A DNA stretch of 64,000 bases from Rhodospirillales bacterium (GTDB lineage Bacteria; Pseudomonadota; Alphaproteobacteria; Rhodospirillales; Rhodospirillaceae): the NCBI GenBank assembly GCA_028278135.1, contig JANQEW010000029.1, forward strand, positions 186,001 to 250,000, written 5' to 3'. The notes below the pieces were generated by a model. That model was not told where the DNA came from and did no database searches. It saw only the letters and a program-made list of their open reading frames with translations. The number at the start of each line of letters is the position of its first letter. Positions within the stretch are counted from its first letter, which is position 1. Made by a program: the position numbers and the translations under genes. Shown piece by piece: positions 1-8,569 of this stretch.

Positions 1-287
1 ATGCTTTCGCCACGGCCGAGTTGTGTATCGTTATGTGTGAGCACGACGACATCACCACCCAGTTGACGCATACCCACTTCGAAAGAGACACGTGTACGTG
101 TTGAAGGTTTTTCGAACACAAGCGCAAGAACTCTGCCTACTAAAGGGAGAGGATTCCCCATAACACTCTCTCTACGGCGGTATGCATGCCCGGTATTGAG
201 GATGCGACGCAGAACACCCGTTTCCAGGTGATCAAGATCGAGAAAATGACGAACAGCAGACCGCACGGGCTCACACGTTGTGATCAT
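1..287 (-). CDS. argF: Ornithine carbamoyltransferase, N-terminal part (cut by window edge)
   Basis: This is the first 95 codons of ornithine carbamoyltransferase, which makes citrulline from ornithine and carbamoyl phosphate in arginine synthesis. Reading the minus strand from the ATG at 287 gives an N-terminus with RHFLDLDHL, then the carbamoyl-phosphate-binding motif FEKPSTRTRVSFEVG, then GGDVVVL and QLGRGES, all in the order expected for the family. The reading frame runs off the left end of the window, so the ornithine-binding half is not visible. The start lies 17 bases inside the 3' end of argD, which suggests translational coupling in an argD-argF operon. The exact start is uncertain because a GTG a few codons later is also possible. 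Confidence 0.93.
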   Translation of the reverse strand, partial: MITTCEPVRSAVRHFLDLDHLETGVLRRILNTGHAYRRRESVMGNPLPLVGRVLALVFEKPSTRTRVSFEVGMRQLGGDVVVLTHNDTQLGRGES

Positions 288-1446
288 ATTCGTCTGTTAG
301 TTGCTTGCATGTCCTGTCAATGATATCAATCGCCTCCTCTATTTCATTTTCTCCAATAATCAAGGGAGGCAGCAACCGTACAACATTGTCACCAGAAACT
401 GCAGTCAACAGTCCCGTTCTTTGCAGTCTATCACACAGTACGGTGTTCGAAATGCTACAACGTAGGCCTAGCATCAACCCCAGGCCACGCACCTCAACGA
501 GAATGCCAGGATAAGTCTGAACAATCTGCCCTAAAGCAGCAGTCAGTAAGCGACTCGTATGTAAGATAGCCCGAGTAAAACCCTCAGCCAACAACACGTC
601 CAAAACAGCATTGCCAACGGCCATACCTAACGGATTACCCCCAAAGGTAGAGGCATGTGTACCAATCGTCATCCCCTGTGCGGCCCGTGCTGTTGCCAGA
701 CAGCAGCCAATGGGAAAGCCTCCTCCTAAACCCTTGGCCAAAGCAATGACATCCGGTACACTCCGGAACCATTCGTACGCGAATGTATGTCCAGTACGAC
801 ACAAACCACTCTGCACTTCATCAAAGACCAGCAGTATGTCGTGCTCATCCGCGAGAGCGCGTAACTCGCTGAGGTAACCAGGTGGGGCTACCCTGATGCC
901 ACCTTCGCTCTGAATCGGCTCCACGAGAATAGCCGCTGTTTGCGGGCCGATAGCACTGCGGACGGCCTCCGTGTTGCCGAAAGGCACCCTATCGAAGCCG
1001 TCAACCAGAGGCTCAAATCCCTTGACGTGCTTCTCTTGACCCCCGGCAGAGACTGTCGCTAACGTACGGCCATGGAAGGCATTTTCCATCACCACTACCC
1101 GGAAGCGTTCTGGCTGACCAACCGCGTGATGGTACTTGCGCGCCATCTTCAAAGCGCATTCTACGGCCTCCGCACCCGAATTGCAGAAGAACGCCATATC
1201 TGCAAAGCTTGCCTTGACTAGTCTTTCTGCGAGGCGTTCCTGGCCCGGAATATGGTACAGGTTAGAGCAGTGCCACAGCTTATCGGCTTGTTCCTTGATG
1301 GTGTGTACTAGGTGTGGATGCGCGTGCCCTAAGACATTCACTGCAATGCCAGAGCAGAAATCTAGGTAATGACGGCCCGCAGCATCATACAGGTAGGCTC
1401 CCTCCCCCCGTACAAACGCAAGATCAGACCTTGCATATGTTGGCAT
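271..1446 (-). CDS. argD: Acetylornithine aminotransferase
   Basis: Class III PLP-dependent aminotransferase of about 391 residues, converting N-acetylglutamate semialdehyde to N2-acetylornithine; many members also act in the DAP/lysine branch. The N-terminus MPTYARSDLAFVRGEG matches the usual ArgD start, so I prefer the ATG at 1446 over an upstream TTG at 1500. Visible family motifs are NSGAEAVECALK (phosphate pocket), AFHGRT, LVEPIQSEGG, the PLP-contacting FDEVQSG, and the Schiff-base lysine in LAKGLGGG near residue 238. It overlaps the start of argF by 17 bases. The pairing argD-argF is common in alphaproteobacteria and supports the assignment over other class III aminotransferases. Confidence 0.95.
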   Translation of the reverse strand: MPTYARSDLAFVRGEGAYLYDAAGRHYLDFCSGIAVNVLGHAHPHLVHTIKEQADKLWHCSNLYHIPGQERLAERLVKASFADMAFFCNSGAEAVECALKMARKYHHAVGQPERFRVVVMENAFHGRTLATVSAGGQEKHVKGFEPLVDGFDRVPFGNTEAVRSAIGPQTAAILVEPIQSEGGIRVAPPGYLSELRALADEHDILLVFDEVQSGLCRTGHTFAYEWFRSVPDVIALAKGLGGGFPIGCCLATARAAQGMTIGTHASTFGGNPLGMAVGNAVLDVLLAEGFTRAILHTSRLLTAALGQIVQTYPGILVEVRGLGLMLGLRCSISNTVLCDRLQRTGLLTAVSGDNVVRLLPPLIIGENEIEEAIDIIDRTCKQLTDEYDHNV

Positions 1447-1632
1447 GATTACGGCCGGATTCAACTGCGTTGTCCTCCCCGACTCATCTAGGCACCGCAA
1501 GCGCTCTCTTTTGGGAAAGACCCCGACTATCCCCTATTCCAGTCTGAGATGTCAACCCTACCTGCTTTCCGGCTTTGCAGAATGGACTGTCCGTAACCTT
1601 TTTACATAGGCTTCTGCTTACACTGCCATGTG

Positions 1633-2367
1633 TCAAAAGCGCCTCCATGGCATCAGTGCGCCTTGTTCTAGGTGGCGCGTTCTCGACTCGATGCGGGACT
1701 CCAGTTCAGCCAAGAAAACATGACGCTCGAGTCCTACGGGCAAAGGCGGTAAAAATTCAACGCTGATACACCCAGGTCTTTTCACAAAACAGCGCCTTCC
1801 CCAGAAAAGACCGGAATTTAGGGCAACAGGTATGACCAATAGGGACAAACTTCTGTACAGTAGAGCCACACCAGGCTGATAAGCAGAGGAGGCGCCAGGG
1901 ACAGTACGAGTCCCCTCGGGAAAGATAATGAGCTGACTACCACTTGCAACTGCACTTGCTGCACCCAGTACCATCTTTTTTAATGCTTGTATACCTTTTG
2001 AGCGATCGATTCCGATACAGCCGCTCCTACGCATGAGCCAACCGACTACTGGTATGCTGAAGAGTTCTTGCTTCACAATGAATACCGGATCTTCTAGGAG
2101 CGTATGAAACAGAAGAGTTTCCCAAACAGACTGGTGCTTAGCCGCGATGAGCACAGTTCCACGTGGTATGTTGTCCAGGCCACGAATTTCATGGTGCAGA
2201 CCGATCACACCTCGCAGTAAGAAGAAAACTCCGCGACCCCAGAAACGGGCACCCTGTTGAGTCCATCGCCGTGGACCAGCTAACCCTGGAACGACAAGGG
2301 CTAGTCCCAGCCCTATTGTCCACAGCAAAAATAAAAAATTGAAGATTATGGAGCGTACAATAATCAC
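1633..2367 (-). CDS. plsC: 1-acyl-sn-glycerol-3-phosphate acyltransferase
   Basis: PlsC-type acyltransferase of 244 residues that makes phosphatidic acid from lysophosphatidic acid at the inner membrane. A hydrophobic N-terminal segment (about residues 8-28) anchors it. The catalytic block is HQSVWE at about 78-83, an HX4E variant of the usual HX4D seen in many alphaproteobacterial members, and the substrate-binding FPEGTR lies at 149-154. The start is a GTG at 2367 preceded by AGAGGA. It lies 23 bases downstream of ftsX on the same strand, and ftsE-ftsX-plsC is a common alphaproteobacterial order. The length is normal. Confidence 0.92.
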   Translation of the reverse strand: MIIVRSIIFNFLFLLWTIGLGLALVVPGLAGPRRWTQQGARFWGRGVFFLLRGVIGLHHEIRGLDNIPRGTVLIAAKHQSVWETLLFHTLLEDPVFIVKQELFSIPVVGWLMRRSGCIGIDRSKGIQALKKMVLGAASAVASGSQLIIFPEGTRTVPGASSAYQPGVALLYRSLSLLVIPVALNSGLFWGRRCFVKRPGCISVEFLPPLPVGLERHVFLAELESRIESRTRHLEQGALMPWRRF

Positions 2368-2390
2368 AAGATCCTCTTGACAATTTCCTC

Positions 2391-3281
2391 CTATATAGGA
2401 CGTGCAATCACTTTATAAACGGTCAGACGGGCGCTTACCTTGGCTAGCCAAGCTAGCCAAGCTACGCCTATCGGTATGATACCCAATTTCATTGCCATCT
2501 GAGCAGGTTGCAGGGTAAGGGTCAGCCAAAAATCTCCTTCCAGATGACTCGCTAGCCAGCCTGTGATCAGGAGAAGCACTGGTAGTGCAAGGCTGAGCCC
2601 TAATAAGCCGCCGTGCAGACCTTGCATCAAGGACGCATGTGCAAATTGGATAGCAATGTAGTCGTCTTGAGCGCCTAAAAGATAAAGTATTTCTATAATA
2701 GAGCGATACATAAGAATTTTACTTTTAGTTACAAAAAAAGTCGCAACTATCACAAGGACAAACATTATAGAAAACAATGCTATCAAATTTAAATCTAAAA
2801 AACAGCTAATATAGGCAATATTAGTGAGCCAGGCCTTATGATCGTCAAGAGATACATTCGGAAAAATTTCACTTAATTCAACAAAAATAGTTTCTGAGTC
2901 AAGAAGACCGCCATTCTGGGGTACGACCTCTATAAGACGTGGGAGTGAGATATTGGAGACTAATTCGGTTGAATCCAGCCATGGCTCTAGCAACTGGGTT
3001 ATCTGCTGTGGGCTGAGTGGCTGCACCACAGAGATTCCTGGTGTACTCTCTAAAAACCTCATAATGCTATTCATTTGCCGCTGCGTTTCAGCCGGTGAAT
3101 CTCCTAGGACAGGGATCACCTGAATAGTCCAGGTGCCAGATACATTATGATACCAGCGCTCAATAATGCCTTGGAGAATCAAGGTACTCGCCGTGGCCAG
3201 AGTGCTGAAAAATACCACGACCGTTACGATCACTAACAGCAAATAGCCAGCTGATGGCAAATCGGAATGACGCTTGAACAT
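2391..3281 (-). CDS. ftsX: Cell division protein FtsX
   Basis: FtsX is the membrane partner of the FtsE ATPase; the complex controls peptidoglycan hydrolases at the division site. The 296-residue protein has an N-terminal membrane segment (about 14-36), a periplasmic loop, and three C-terminal membrane segments, the family layout. Its start overlaps the ftsE stop by one base (TGATG), implying translational coupling. Two oddities are visible. The central part (about 2700-2880) is strongly AT-rich compared with its ends. The C-terminus carries a perfect 9-bp in-frame tandem duplication (2445-2462) that gives AWLAWLA. Sequence similarity within FtsX is low, so the call rests on layout and on the ftsE neighbour. 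Confidence 0.88.
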   Translation of the reverse strand: MFKRHSDLPSAGYLLLVIVTVVVFFSTLATASTLILQGIIERWYHNVSGTWTIQVIPVLGDSPAETQRQMNSIMRFLESTPGISVVQPLSPQQITQLLEPWLDSTELVSNISLPRLIEVVPQNGGLLDSETIFVELSEIFPNVSLDDHKAWLTNIAYISCFLDLNLIALFSIMFVLVIVATFFVTKSKILMYRSIIEILYLLGAQDDYIAIQFAHASLMQGLHGGLLGLSLALPVLLLITGWLASHLEGDFWLTLTLQPAQMAMKLGIIPIGVAWLAWLAKVSARLTVYKVIARPI

Positions 3282-3991
3282 CAGAAAATCTTCGGGGTGT
3301 CAAGAAGAAGCAGACGTCCGCCTTCTAGGTGTAGATGTACACGCGAAATGTTTAATTCTTTTATGAGATGTTCATTATGTGTAGCAATAATAACAGTCGT
3401 TCCAATTTTATTAAGCTCTATAAATAGATGTAATATACGTCTGGCAACACGAGAATCGACACTACCGGTCGGCTCATCAGCTAACAAAAGATCAGGCCGG
3501 CTAATGACAGCCCGGGCAATTGCCATGCGCTGCTTCTGCCCACATGACAGTGTTGACGGTTTAGCATGCAAAAAACGAGCGAGCCCGATCCATGACAGAA
3601 GCTCTGGGACGTGTTTCATGACTTCTTCTTCACGAACTCCTGCAATTCTTAGTGGTATGGCAACGTTATCAAGTGTGGACAAATGGTCAAGTAACCGGAA
3701 GTCCTGAAAAACGACTCCAAGACGACGACGAATAGCAGACAGCGCTTGACGTTCAATGAAGGAAATATTTTGACCAAAGAGGCTCACTAAACCCCGCGAA
3801 GGGCGCTGTGCCAAATACATGAGGCTCAGCAAGGACGACTTCCCAGAACCACTTCGTCCTGTTAGAAAGGTAAAAGATCCCGCTGCGATGGAAAAAGTGA
3901 TGTTCCGCAAAATCTCTGGCTCATGTCCATACTGCAGGCTGACACTCTCAAAACGTACTATGATGCGACTGGCCTGGGACATGTCCAGCAT
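3281..3991 (-). CDS. ftsE: Cell division ATP-binding protein FtsE
   Basis: ABC-type ATPase of 236 residues that drives FtsX. Seen in order: Walker A GRSGSGKSS (about 45-53), Q-loop VFQDFRLL, signature LSCGQKQRMAIARA (148-161), Walker B LLLADEPTG and the H-loop ATHNEH. I chose the ATG at 3991 because AAAGGA sits 7 bases upstream; an upstream in-frame start at 4057 would add a non-conserved leader. The second position of the usual LSGGQ signature is followed by Cys instead of Gly (LSCGQ), which is unusual for an active ABC ATPase. It is the first gene of ftsE-ftsX-plsC and is divergent from the zinc-ribbon gene at 4293. Confidence 0.93.
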   Translation of the reverse strand: MLDMSQASRIIVRFESVSLQYGHEPEILRNITFSIAAGSFTFLTGRSGSGKSSLLSLMYLAQRPSRGLVSLFGQNISFIERQALSAIRRRLGVVFQDFRLLDHLSTLDNVAIPLRIAGVREEEVMKHVPELLSWIGLARFLHAKPSTLSCGQKQRMAIARAVISRPDLLLADEPTGSVDSRVARRILHLFIELNKIGTTVIIATHNEHLIKELNISRVHLHLEGGRLLLLDTPKIF

Positions 3992-4093
3992 CGGATCGTC
4001 CTTTCTTAAGAGTCGACACCTCAAGCGTGCGCTCAAGGGAAAGCAGCACTGGAACATTGCTGACGAAGACAGGAGCGGCGGGATTTAATCAGT

Positions 4094-4291
4094 ATGATAC
4101 AATTTTTACAAGTATTAAACGCCTGTTTCTTAATTGTCTTGTTTCTAGCACAGTGCGCTCCATGTATCCATAAAGCCACTGCTGAGAATATTTGTGGCCC
4201 GACGGGCTGTTTCTCATCGAAGTGTCATCGCGCTTGTGCTAGGCGACTAAAGAAGCTTATTCATTCAGCAGGGACGCTCTGGTTTACTTGA
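4094..4291 (+). CDS. Possible small cysteine-rich secreted protein (weak)
   Basis: An open frame of 65 codons fills most of the gap between ftsE and the zinc-ribbon gene and stops one base before that gene's ATG. Its product would begin with a signal-like hydrophobic stretch (about residues 3-20) followed by a cysteine-rich stretch (seven Cys in about 45 residues). I recognise no family. No good ribosome binding site is visible, so it may simply be leader sequence of the downstream gene. Confidence 0.2.
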   Translation: MIQFLQVLNACFLIVLFLAQCAPCIHKATAENICGPTGCFSSKCHRACARRLKKLIHSAGTLWFT

Positions 4292-4292
4292 G

Positions 4293-5333
4293 ATGCGGGT
4301 AGTTTGTCCAAAATGTCGTGCGAGCTTCTTGGTTGCCGCTTATCTACTAAAGCCTGTAGGCCGTAAACTGAAGTGCATGAAATGTGGCGCGGTTTGGCCT
4401 ACTGTACCAGAAGGCAACCGGAAGAATCCGTGTAACGAAGATGCACACCACAGCTCTCCCGCATCCGTAGCATTGGTGCACAGGGCCGAATCAGAGGAGA
4501 CGGCAAGCGAAGACAGTGAAGACGTTCATGCCAATAGGAAAAGTGTACGCGAAGATCGCTGTACTTTTGAAAAAGAAGAGACAGCGAAGTCAAAGATAGC
4601 AGCAGAGCAAGTGTTTGCTGTGGAAAATATCACGTCGCAAGAGCAGCTCTATAAACCTGCTTCTGTCACTGTATCGTACAGTGAAGACAATGATCACGAC
4701 GTTCAAAAAAATAACTCGTCAGCAGCTTCTGATACCGTCCATGCTGAGCCTCCCATTGTCGGCTCTTCTGCAAAGATTCATGATGCTCCTTATGATTCCC
4801 CCGAAAAAACAGTCCCGAATGGTAATACAGATCCTATTCCGTCTGTTTTTTCCAAGGGGTTTAAGAGTTTTCCTCAAAAGAGAGAAAAAAAAAGATCACA
4901 TAATCTTATTATGAGCATAGTAGTTGGAGTGGGAGCGCTCACAGCTGGTGCTGGCGTCGCCTGGTACGGACAGGTGCAAATGTTTGAAGGATGGTGGCCC
5001 GCGTTACGCGATCATCTCACCGATCTTGGTTTCCCCGTCATTGATCTTATTAGCAGCCTTGAATTTTCCGATATAACTGCTCTTATGACTTTAGAAAAAA
5101 ACATAAAAATTCTAATAGTAAGAGGGACAATTCAGAATATTGCTCCTGTTCCTGTTAATCTTCCGTCTATGTATCTACTTTTTCGTGATACAAATAGGCG
5201 GGTCGTGCGCAAAGGGGAAGCAACGGATTTGTCTATTCCTATCTTGCTACCAGGGGAAAGGACTCAGTTTATTTTAAAATTACAAAATCCTCCCATAGGA
5301 ACAACTGTTGATATAGGATTAGATCGGAAATGA
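4293..5333 (+). CDS. Zinc-ribbon (MJ0042-type) membrane protein with C-terminal DUF3426
   Basis: Protein of 346 residues with a clear three-part layout. An N-terminal zinc ribbon has ligand pairs C5-x2-C8 and C28-x2-C31. A long acidic, Ser/Glu-rich linker of low complexity runs to about residue 195. A single membrane span (about 206-226) leads to a C-terminal periplasmic DUF3426 domain with the pattern VRGTIQNIAPVPVNLP. The family is widespread in proteobacteria but its role is not established. In alphaproteobacteria it often sits next to ftsE/ftsX, as here, in divergent orientation. The linker and C-terminal part (about 4690-5330) are much more AT-rich than the zinc-ribbon part. Confidence 0.85.
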   Translation: MRVVCPKCRASFLVAAYLLKPVGRKLKCMKCGAVWPTVPEGNRKNPCNEDAHHSSPASVALVHRAESEETASEDSEDVHANRKSVREDRCTFEKEETAKSKIAAEQVFAVENITSQEQLYKPASVTVSYSEDNDHDVQKNNSSAASDTVHAEPPIVGSSAKIHDAPYDSPEKTVPNGNTDPIPSVFSKGFKSFPQKREKKRSHNLIMSIVVGVGALTAGAGVAWYGQVQMFEGWWPALRDHLTDLGFPVIDLISSLEFSDITALMTLEKNIKILIVRGTIQNIAPVPVNLPSMYLLFRDTNRRVVRKGEATDLSIPILLPGERTQFILKLQNPPIGTTVDIGLDRK

Positions 5334-5370
5334 GACACAGCTTGCTAAGAGCTTTGGTGATGGTGATCTC

Positions 5371-6165
5371 ATGGCTCCCATCCTGAAGGCGATCATCTTT
5401 GACGTAGATGGTACGCTGGCTGAAACAGAAGAAGAACATCGTAAGGCTTTTAATGCGGCTTTCCAGGCCTTTAGTCTGCCTTGGCAATGGGATGTTCAAA
5501 CATATCGCAAACTGCTTGCTATCGGCGGTGGTCGTGAGCGAATCAAGGCTTTTTTGCAACGTGTGCATCCCACTGTTGATGAGAGCGTTGTTGACGACCT
5601 GCACAGAGAAAAGTCGCGCATTTATACACAAAATATTACAAATGGTTGTCTTAAGGCTCGACCAGGTGTCTTACGTTTAATAGAAGAAGCTCGTCAAGAG
5701 GGTCTCTATCTGGCATGTGCGACTCCCTCGCAGCGGTCTGCCGTTGTCACTCTGTTACGCAGCCTATTAGGTGGGCCGAGAGCAGAAACAATATTCTCTA
5801 TTTTAGGTTGTGGTGATGATGTCTCACGCAAGAAACCTGCTCCGGATGTCTATCTGTGGGTTTTAGAGCAGTTAGGGCTTCAGGCAGAGTCTTGTGTTGT
5901 GATTGAAGATACTGCTATTGGGTTAGCAGCCGCAACAGCAGCTAGGTTAGCGACTATTGTCACAATTTCAACTTACAGTGAATTTGCCCATGACAAGCAG
6001 CAGAATTTCTCAGAGGCTATAGCTGTGCTGAATCATCTGGGCGAGCTGCATAAGCCGTTCACCCTCCTTGCGGGACAGGCGTGTGGCAACAGAAGCAGAA
6101 GTCATAGAATTGTTGATGTTTCTCTGTTGAGACAGTGGCTCGTCGGCTACAGCACTCAGACATAA
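5371..6165 (+). CDS. HAD-family phosphatase, CbbY/Gph-like
   Basis: Haloacid dehalogenase-superfamily hydrolase of 264 residues. Motif I is DVDGTLAETE (nucleophile and acid/base Asp, residues 10-19), motif II is the CATPS stretch, motif III Lys lies in SRKKPAPDVY and motif IV is VIEDTAIGL. A helical cap sits between motifs I and II. The combination resembles CbbY-like sugar-phosphate phosphatases/phosphomutases. CbbY removes xylulose-1,5-bisphosphate, an inhibitor of Rubisco, and would fit an autotroph, but no Calvin-cycle gene is in view and the substrate cannot be read from the sequence. It lies 37 bases after the zinc-ribbon gene and may be co-transcribed. Confidence 0.82.
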   Translation: MAPILKAIIFDVDGTLAETEEEHRKAFNAAFQAFSLPWQWDVQTYRKLLAIGGGRERIKAFLQRVHPTVDESVVDDLHREKSRIYTQNITNGCLKARPGVLRLIEEARQEGLYLACATPSQRSAVVTLLRSLLGGPRAETIFSILGCGDDVSRKKPAPDVYLWVLEQLGLQAESCVVIEDTAIGLAAATAARLATIVTISTYSEFAHDKQQNFSEAIAVLNHLGELHKPFTLLAGQACGNRSRSHRIVDVSLLRQWLVGYSTQT

Positions 6166-6314
6166 GAGTGATTATTTTCGTGTGTGAAAATGAAAGACGT
6201 TTTTCCCCTGAAAGACGTTGCCAGGAGAGGATGGCTGAGTGGAAAAAGAGTTTTTTCAACTCCCCAGATTGGCATAGAACCCGCTAATGCTGGACACAAC
6301 ACACGGTTAGAGCT

Positions 6315-7031
6315 ATGGATACCACAAAAACGCACGCTCCCCCACCGCTCTGTCCGACTCCGAAAGTCGCGCTGAGAGTCTGGGACTTACCTATACGTCT
6401 TTTTCACTGGTCGCTCGTTCTGCTCATAGGCGTCAGCTTGCTCTCCGGCAAGAAGGGTGAAATGGAAGTGCATATGGCTTCAGGTCTCTTCCTCTTGACT
6501 CTTCTTCTGTTCCGCTTTCTCTGGGGCATAGTGGGTAGCACAACCGCTCGCTTTAGCTATTTTTTGTGCGGCCCCCGCTCTCTCTGGACGTATCTGAATG
6601 GCTTGTGGAAAGGGCTGCCAGGTTATTCGCCTGTTGGCCACAATCCTGCCGGTGGCTTAGCCATCGTGCTTATGCTCACGGTCCTCACGGTGCAGGCTAC
6701 AAGCGGCTTATTCGCTAACGACGACATCTATACCAAAGGACCACTGGCCCATTTGGTAGAAAATGAAACGAGTGATGCACTCACAACTATACACAAGTAT
6801 AATGTTAAGTTAATGCTGAGTCTGATCGGATTGCACATTCTCGCCAACCTATTTTATCTTGTGATAAAAGGTGAAAATTTGATTCTTCCTATGATAACAG
6901 GAAAAAAATATACTAACTTTAAAAAAGAAGAAAAAAATCTACATTTTGTAAGTACATATATAGCATTATTTTTAATGATATTATCTTCTGTTTTAGTATA
7001 TTTTTTAATTAACTTTTCCAAGTATTTTTAG
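6315..7031 (+). CDS. Cytochrome b561 family membrane protein
   Basis: Integral membrane cytochrome b of 238 residues from the bacterial b561/hydrogenase cytochrome b group. After a short leader comes VWDLPIRLFHWSL, typical of the first haem-ligand helix. Further candidate haem histidines are in VHMASG, GHNPAGG, IHKYN and GLHILAN. About five membrane segments are predicted by eye; the last one (about 213-233) is an AT-rich hydrophobic tail. Such proteins pass electrons between quinones and periplasmic partners such as c-type cytochromes; no partner subunit is adjacent, so the partner is unknown. The 3' third (about 6850-7030) is very AT-rich. Confidence 0.85.
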   Translation: MDTTKTHAPPPLCPTPKVALRVWDLPIRLFHWSLVLLIGVSLLSGKKGEMEVHMASGLFLLTLLLFRFLWGIVGSTTARFSYFLCGPRSLWTYLNGLWKGLPGYSPVGHNPAGGLAIVLMLTVLTVQATSGLFANDDIYTKGPLAHLVENETSDALTTIHKYNVKLMLSLIGLHILANLFYLVIKGENLILPMITGKKYTNFKKEEKNLHFVSTYIALFLMILSSVLVYFLINFSKYF

Positions 7032-7043
7032 TATGGAGGTTTT

Positions 7044-7394
7044 ATGATGTTATTGACACATATTTTTACATGGTTTATGGGTGAACTTGTGGGCATGGAC
7101 TCCTATGGTAACCGTTATTATCGCAACGTCGCACGTGCTTCTGATAGACGTGAACGTCGTTGGGTCCTTTACAAGGGGCTTCCGGAAGCCTCAAAGGTAC
7201 CACCAGAGTGGCATATCTGGTTACATCATACAGCTGATGCGCCGCTTGTCACCATGGAATTGCGACCGTGGCAGAAAGAGCACATGCCTAACTTAACAGG
7301 TACTCAAAACCGTTATCTTCCTTCTGGTCACGATAGACGTAGAGGTCTTCCTGTCAAATCCACGGGAGCTTATGAAGCGTGGCATCCAGAGTGA
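7044..7394 (+). CDS. NADH:ubiquinone oxidoreductase accessory subunit NDUFA12 (17.2 kDa)
   Basis: Protein of 116 residues matching NDUFA12/B17.2, a supernumerary complex I subunit shared by alphaproteobacteria and mitochondria. Recognisable family features are GELVGMDSYGNRYYRN near the N-terminus, RRERRWVLYKG, VPPEWHIWLHH (about residues 53-63) and the proline-rich end RRRGLPVKSTGAYEAWHPE. A strong GGAGG lies upstream of the ATG at 7044. It supports an aerobic, alphaproteobacterial NADH dehydrogenase and is followed by mlaD-like genes, a conserved alphaproteobacterial neighbourhood. Confidence 0.95.
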   Translation: MMLLTHIFTWFMGELVGMDSYGNRYYRNVARASDRRERRWVLYKGLPEASKVPPEWHIWLHHTADAPLVTMELRPWQKEHMPNLTGTQNRYLPSGHDRRRGLPVKSTGAYEAWHPE

Positions 7395-7446
7395 CACCAA
7401 TATCCGGTCATCATAAGGCGGCTGAGAAGCATAACGGCAGCGGGCT

Positions 7447-7965
7447 ATGACTCGTGGCAGTAGCAGGGAAGCATGGATAGGTGTTCTCGTACTAGTGTTG
7501 GGAATCAGTGTTGGAGGGTATTTTTATGGCCCTGGCTCAGCAGGAGTAGAAAAACAAGGTGCGGGTTATACGATAGTCGCGCATTTTAATCGTAGTGATG
7601 GTCTCGCTACAGGAGGAGAGGTTCGTTTAGCCGGTGTGTCTGTAGGACGTGTCATTAATCAAAGGTTAGGGAGCAACTATCAGGTCTGGACTACCTTGCA
7701 TATAGCTTATGGGATTAAGATCCCTGATGACAGCGCAGCTGTTATTCATTCCGACGGTCTACTCGGGCCGAAATTTATTGAACTTATTCCAGGCGGATCT
7801 GATAGAGTTCTCATATCAGGAGAGGTTCTTCACTATACACAAGATTCCATTTTAATAGATGATCTTCTAGAACGTATCTTAATACGTGCTAGATCACGGG
7901 TGATCGCCGGTAGAGAAGGCACCCAGGCAAGACCTTGTCATGAAGAGCACGAGCTTCCGCCCTAA
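7447..7965 (+). CDS. MCE/MlaD-type lipid transport protein, copy 1
   Basis: Protein of 172 residues with one N-terminal membrane anchor (about 10-30) and one MCE domain (about 40-125). The motif F-x-R-S-DGLATGGEVRLAGVSVGRV and the later IHSDGLLGPKFIELIPGG are typical of MlaD. MlaD is the inner-membrane-anchored, periplasmic lipid-binding component of the Mla pathway that moves phospholipids between the membranes. The other Mla parts (MlaE, MlaF, MlaB, MlaC) are not in the window. A second MCE gene follows 70 bases later, so this could be one half of a heteromeric ring or one of two specialised copies. Confidence 0.87.
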   Translation: MTRGSSREAWIGVLVLVLGISVGGYFYGPGSAGVEKQGAGYTIVAHFNRSDGLATGGEVRLAGVSVGRVINQRLGSNYQVWTTLHIAYGIKIPDDSAAVIHSDGLLGPKFIELIPGGSDRVLISGEVLHYTQDSILIDDLLERILIRARSRVIAGREGTQARPCHEEHELPP

Positions 7966-8035
7966 CTGGATGAGAGCCGAGAAACGAGAAAATAGACTCT
8001 CCCGTCTCGCCAGCAACGAGAAAAGAGTAACCAAG

Positions 8036-8497
8036 ATGAGAAGAAGTCCCGTTGAAACGGTCTTGGGAGCAGTTGTATTACTGGTGGCGGTTTGTTTTCT
8101 AGCCTTTGCCTACGCTACGTCTGCCGTACTCCCAGTCCAAGGCTACCCACTTAAAGCTGTCTTTGCCAAGATAGGTGGCCTACAAGCGGGAGCCGATGTC
8201 CGTATTTCCGGCATAAAGGTTGGTGCCGTCACGGCTCAAACATTGGATTCAGGAACATTTGAAGCCGTTGTCCACATGAGTATTATGCCTGATGTACATC
8301 TACCAAGAGACACAGTCGCTTCTATCGCTAGTGAAGGCCTGCTAGGCGGTAAGTATGTCCGGCTGGAACCTGGCCATCTGAACGCCTATCTCGCCGCGGG
8401 TGATACGGTGACTGCGACAAAGGACTTCCGCTCCCTAGAAGAAACTGTCAGTGAGATGATCTTTCTGGCTACTCAGAATAGTAATGGGTTGCGGTAA
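8036..8497 (+). CDS. mlaD: MCE/MlaD-type lipid transport protein, copy 2 (outer membrane lipid asymmetry)
   Basis: Second MCE protein, 153 residues from the ATG at 8036, which begins MRRSPVETVLGAVVLL as is usual for alphaproteobacterial MlaD. An in-frame start further upstream (7940) would overlap copy 1 and add a basic, unconserved leader. It has an N-terminal membrane helix (about 8-28), an MCE domain with FAKIGGLQAGADVRISG and IKVGAV, and the turn SEGLLGGKYVRLEPG. This copy resembles canonical MlaD more closely than copy 1. It sits between copy 1 and DUF2155, a position where alphaproteobacteria usually have a single mlaD. Confidence 0.9.
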   Translation: MRRSPVETVLGAVVLLVAVCFLAFAYATSAVLPVQGYPLKAVFAKIGGLQAGADVRISGIKVGAVTAQTLDSGTFEAVVHMSIMPDVHLPRDTVASIASEGLLGGKYVRLEPGHLNAYLAAGDTVTATKDFRSLEETVSEMIFLATQNSNGLR

Positions 8498-8569
8498 AGA
8501 CAAGCGCAGTATTGCGTCCCGCCTGGTCCGCTCTCTTGAGTTTCTGAGCTTCGAGCTTCCTATATCGCT

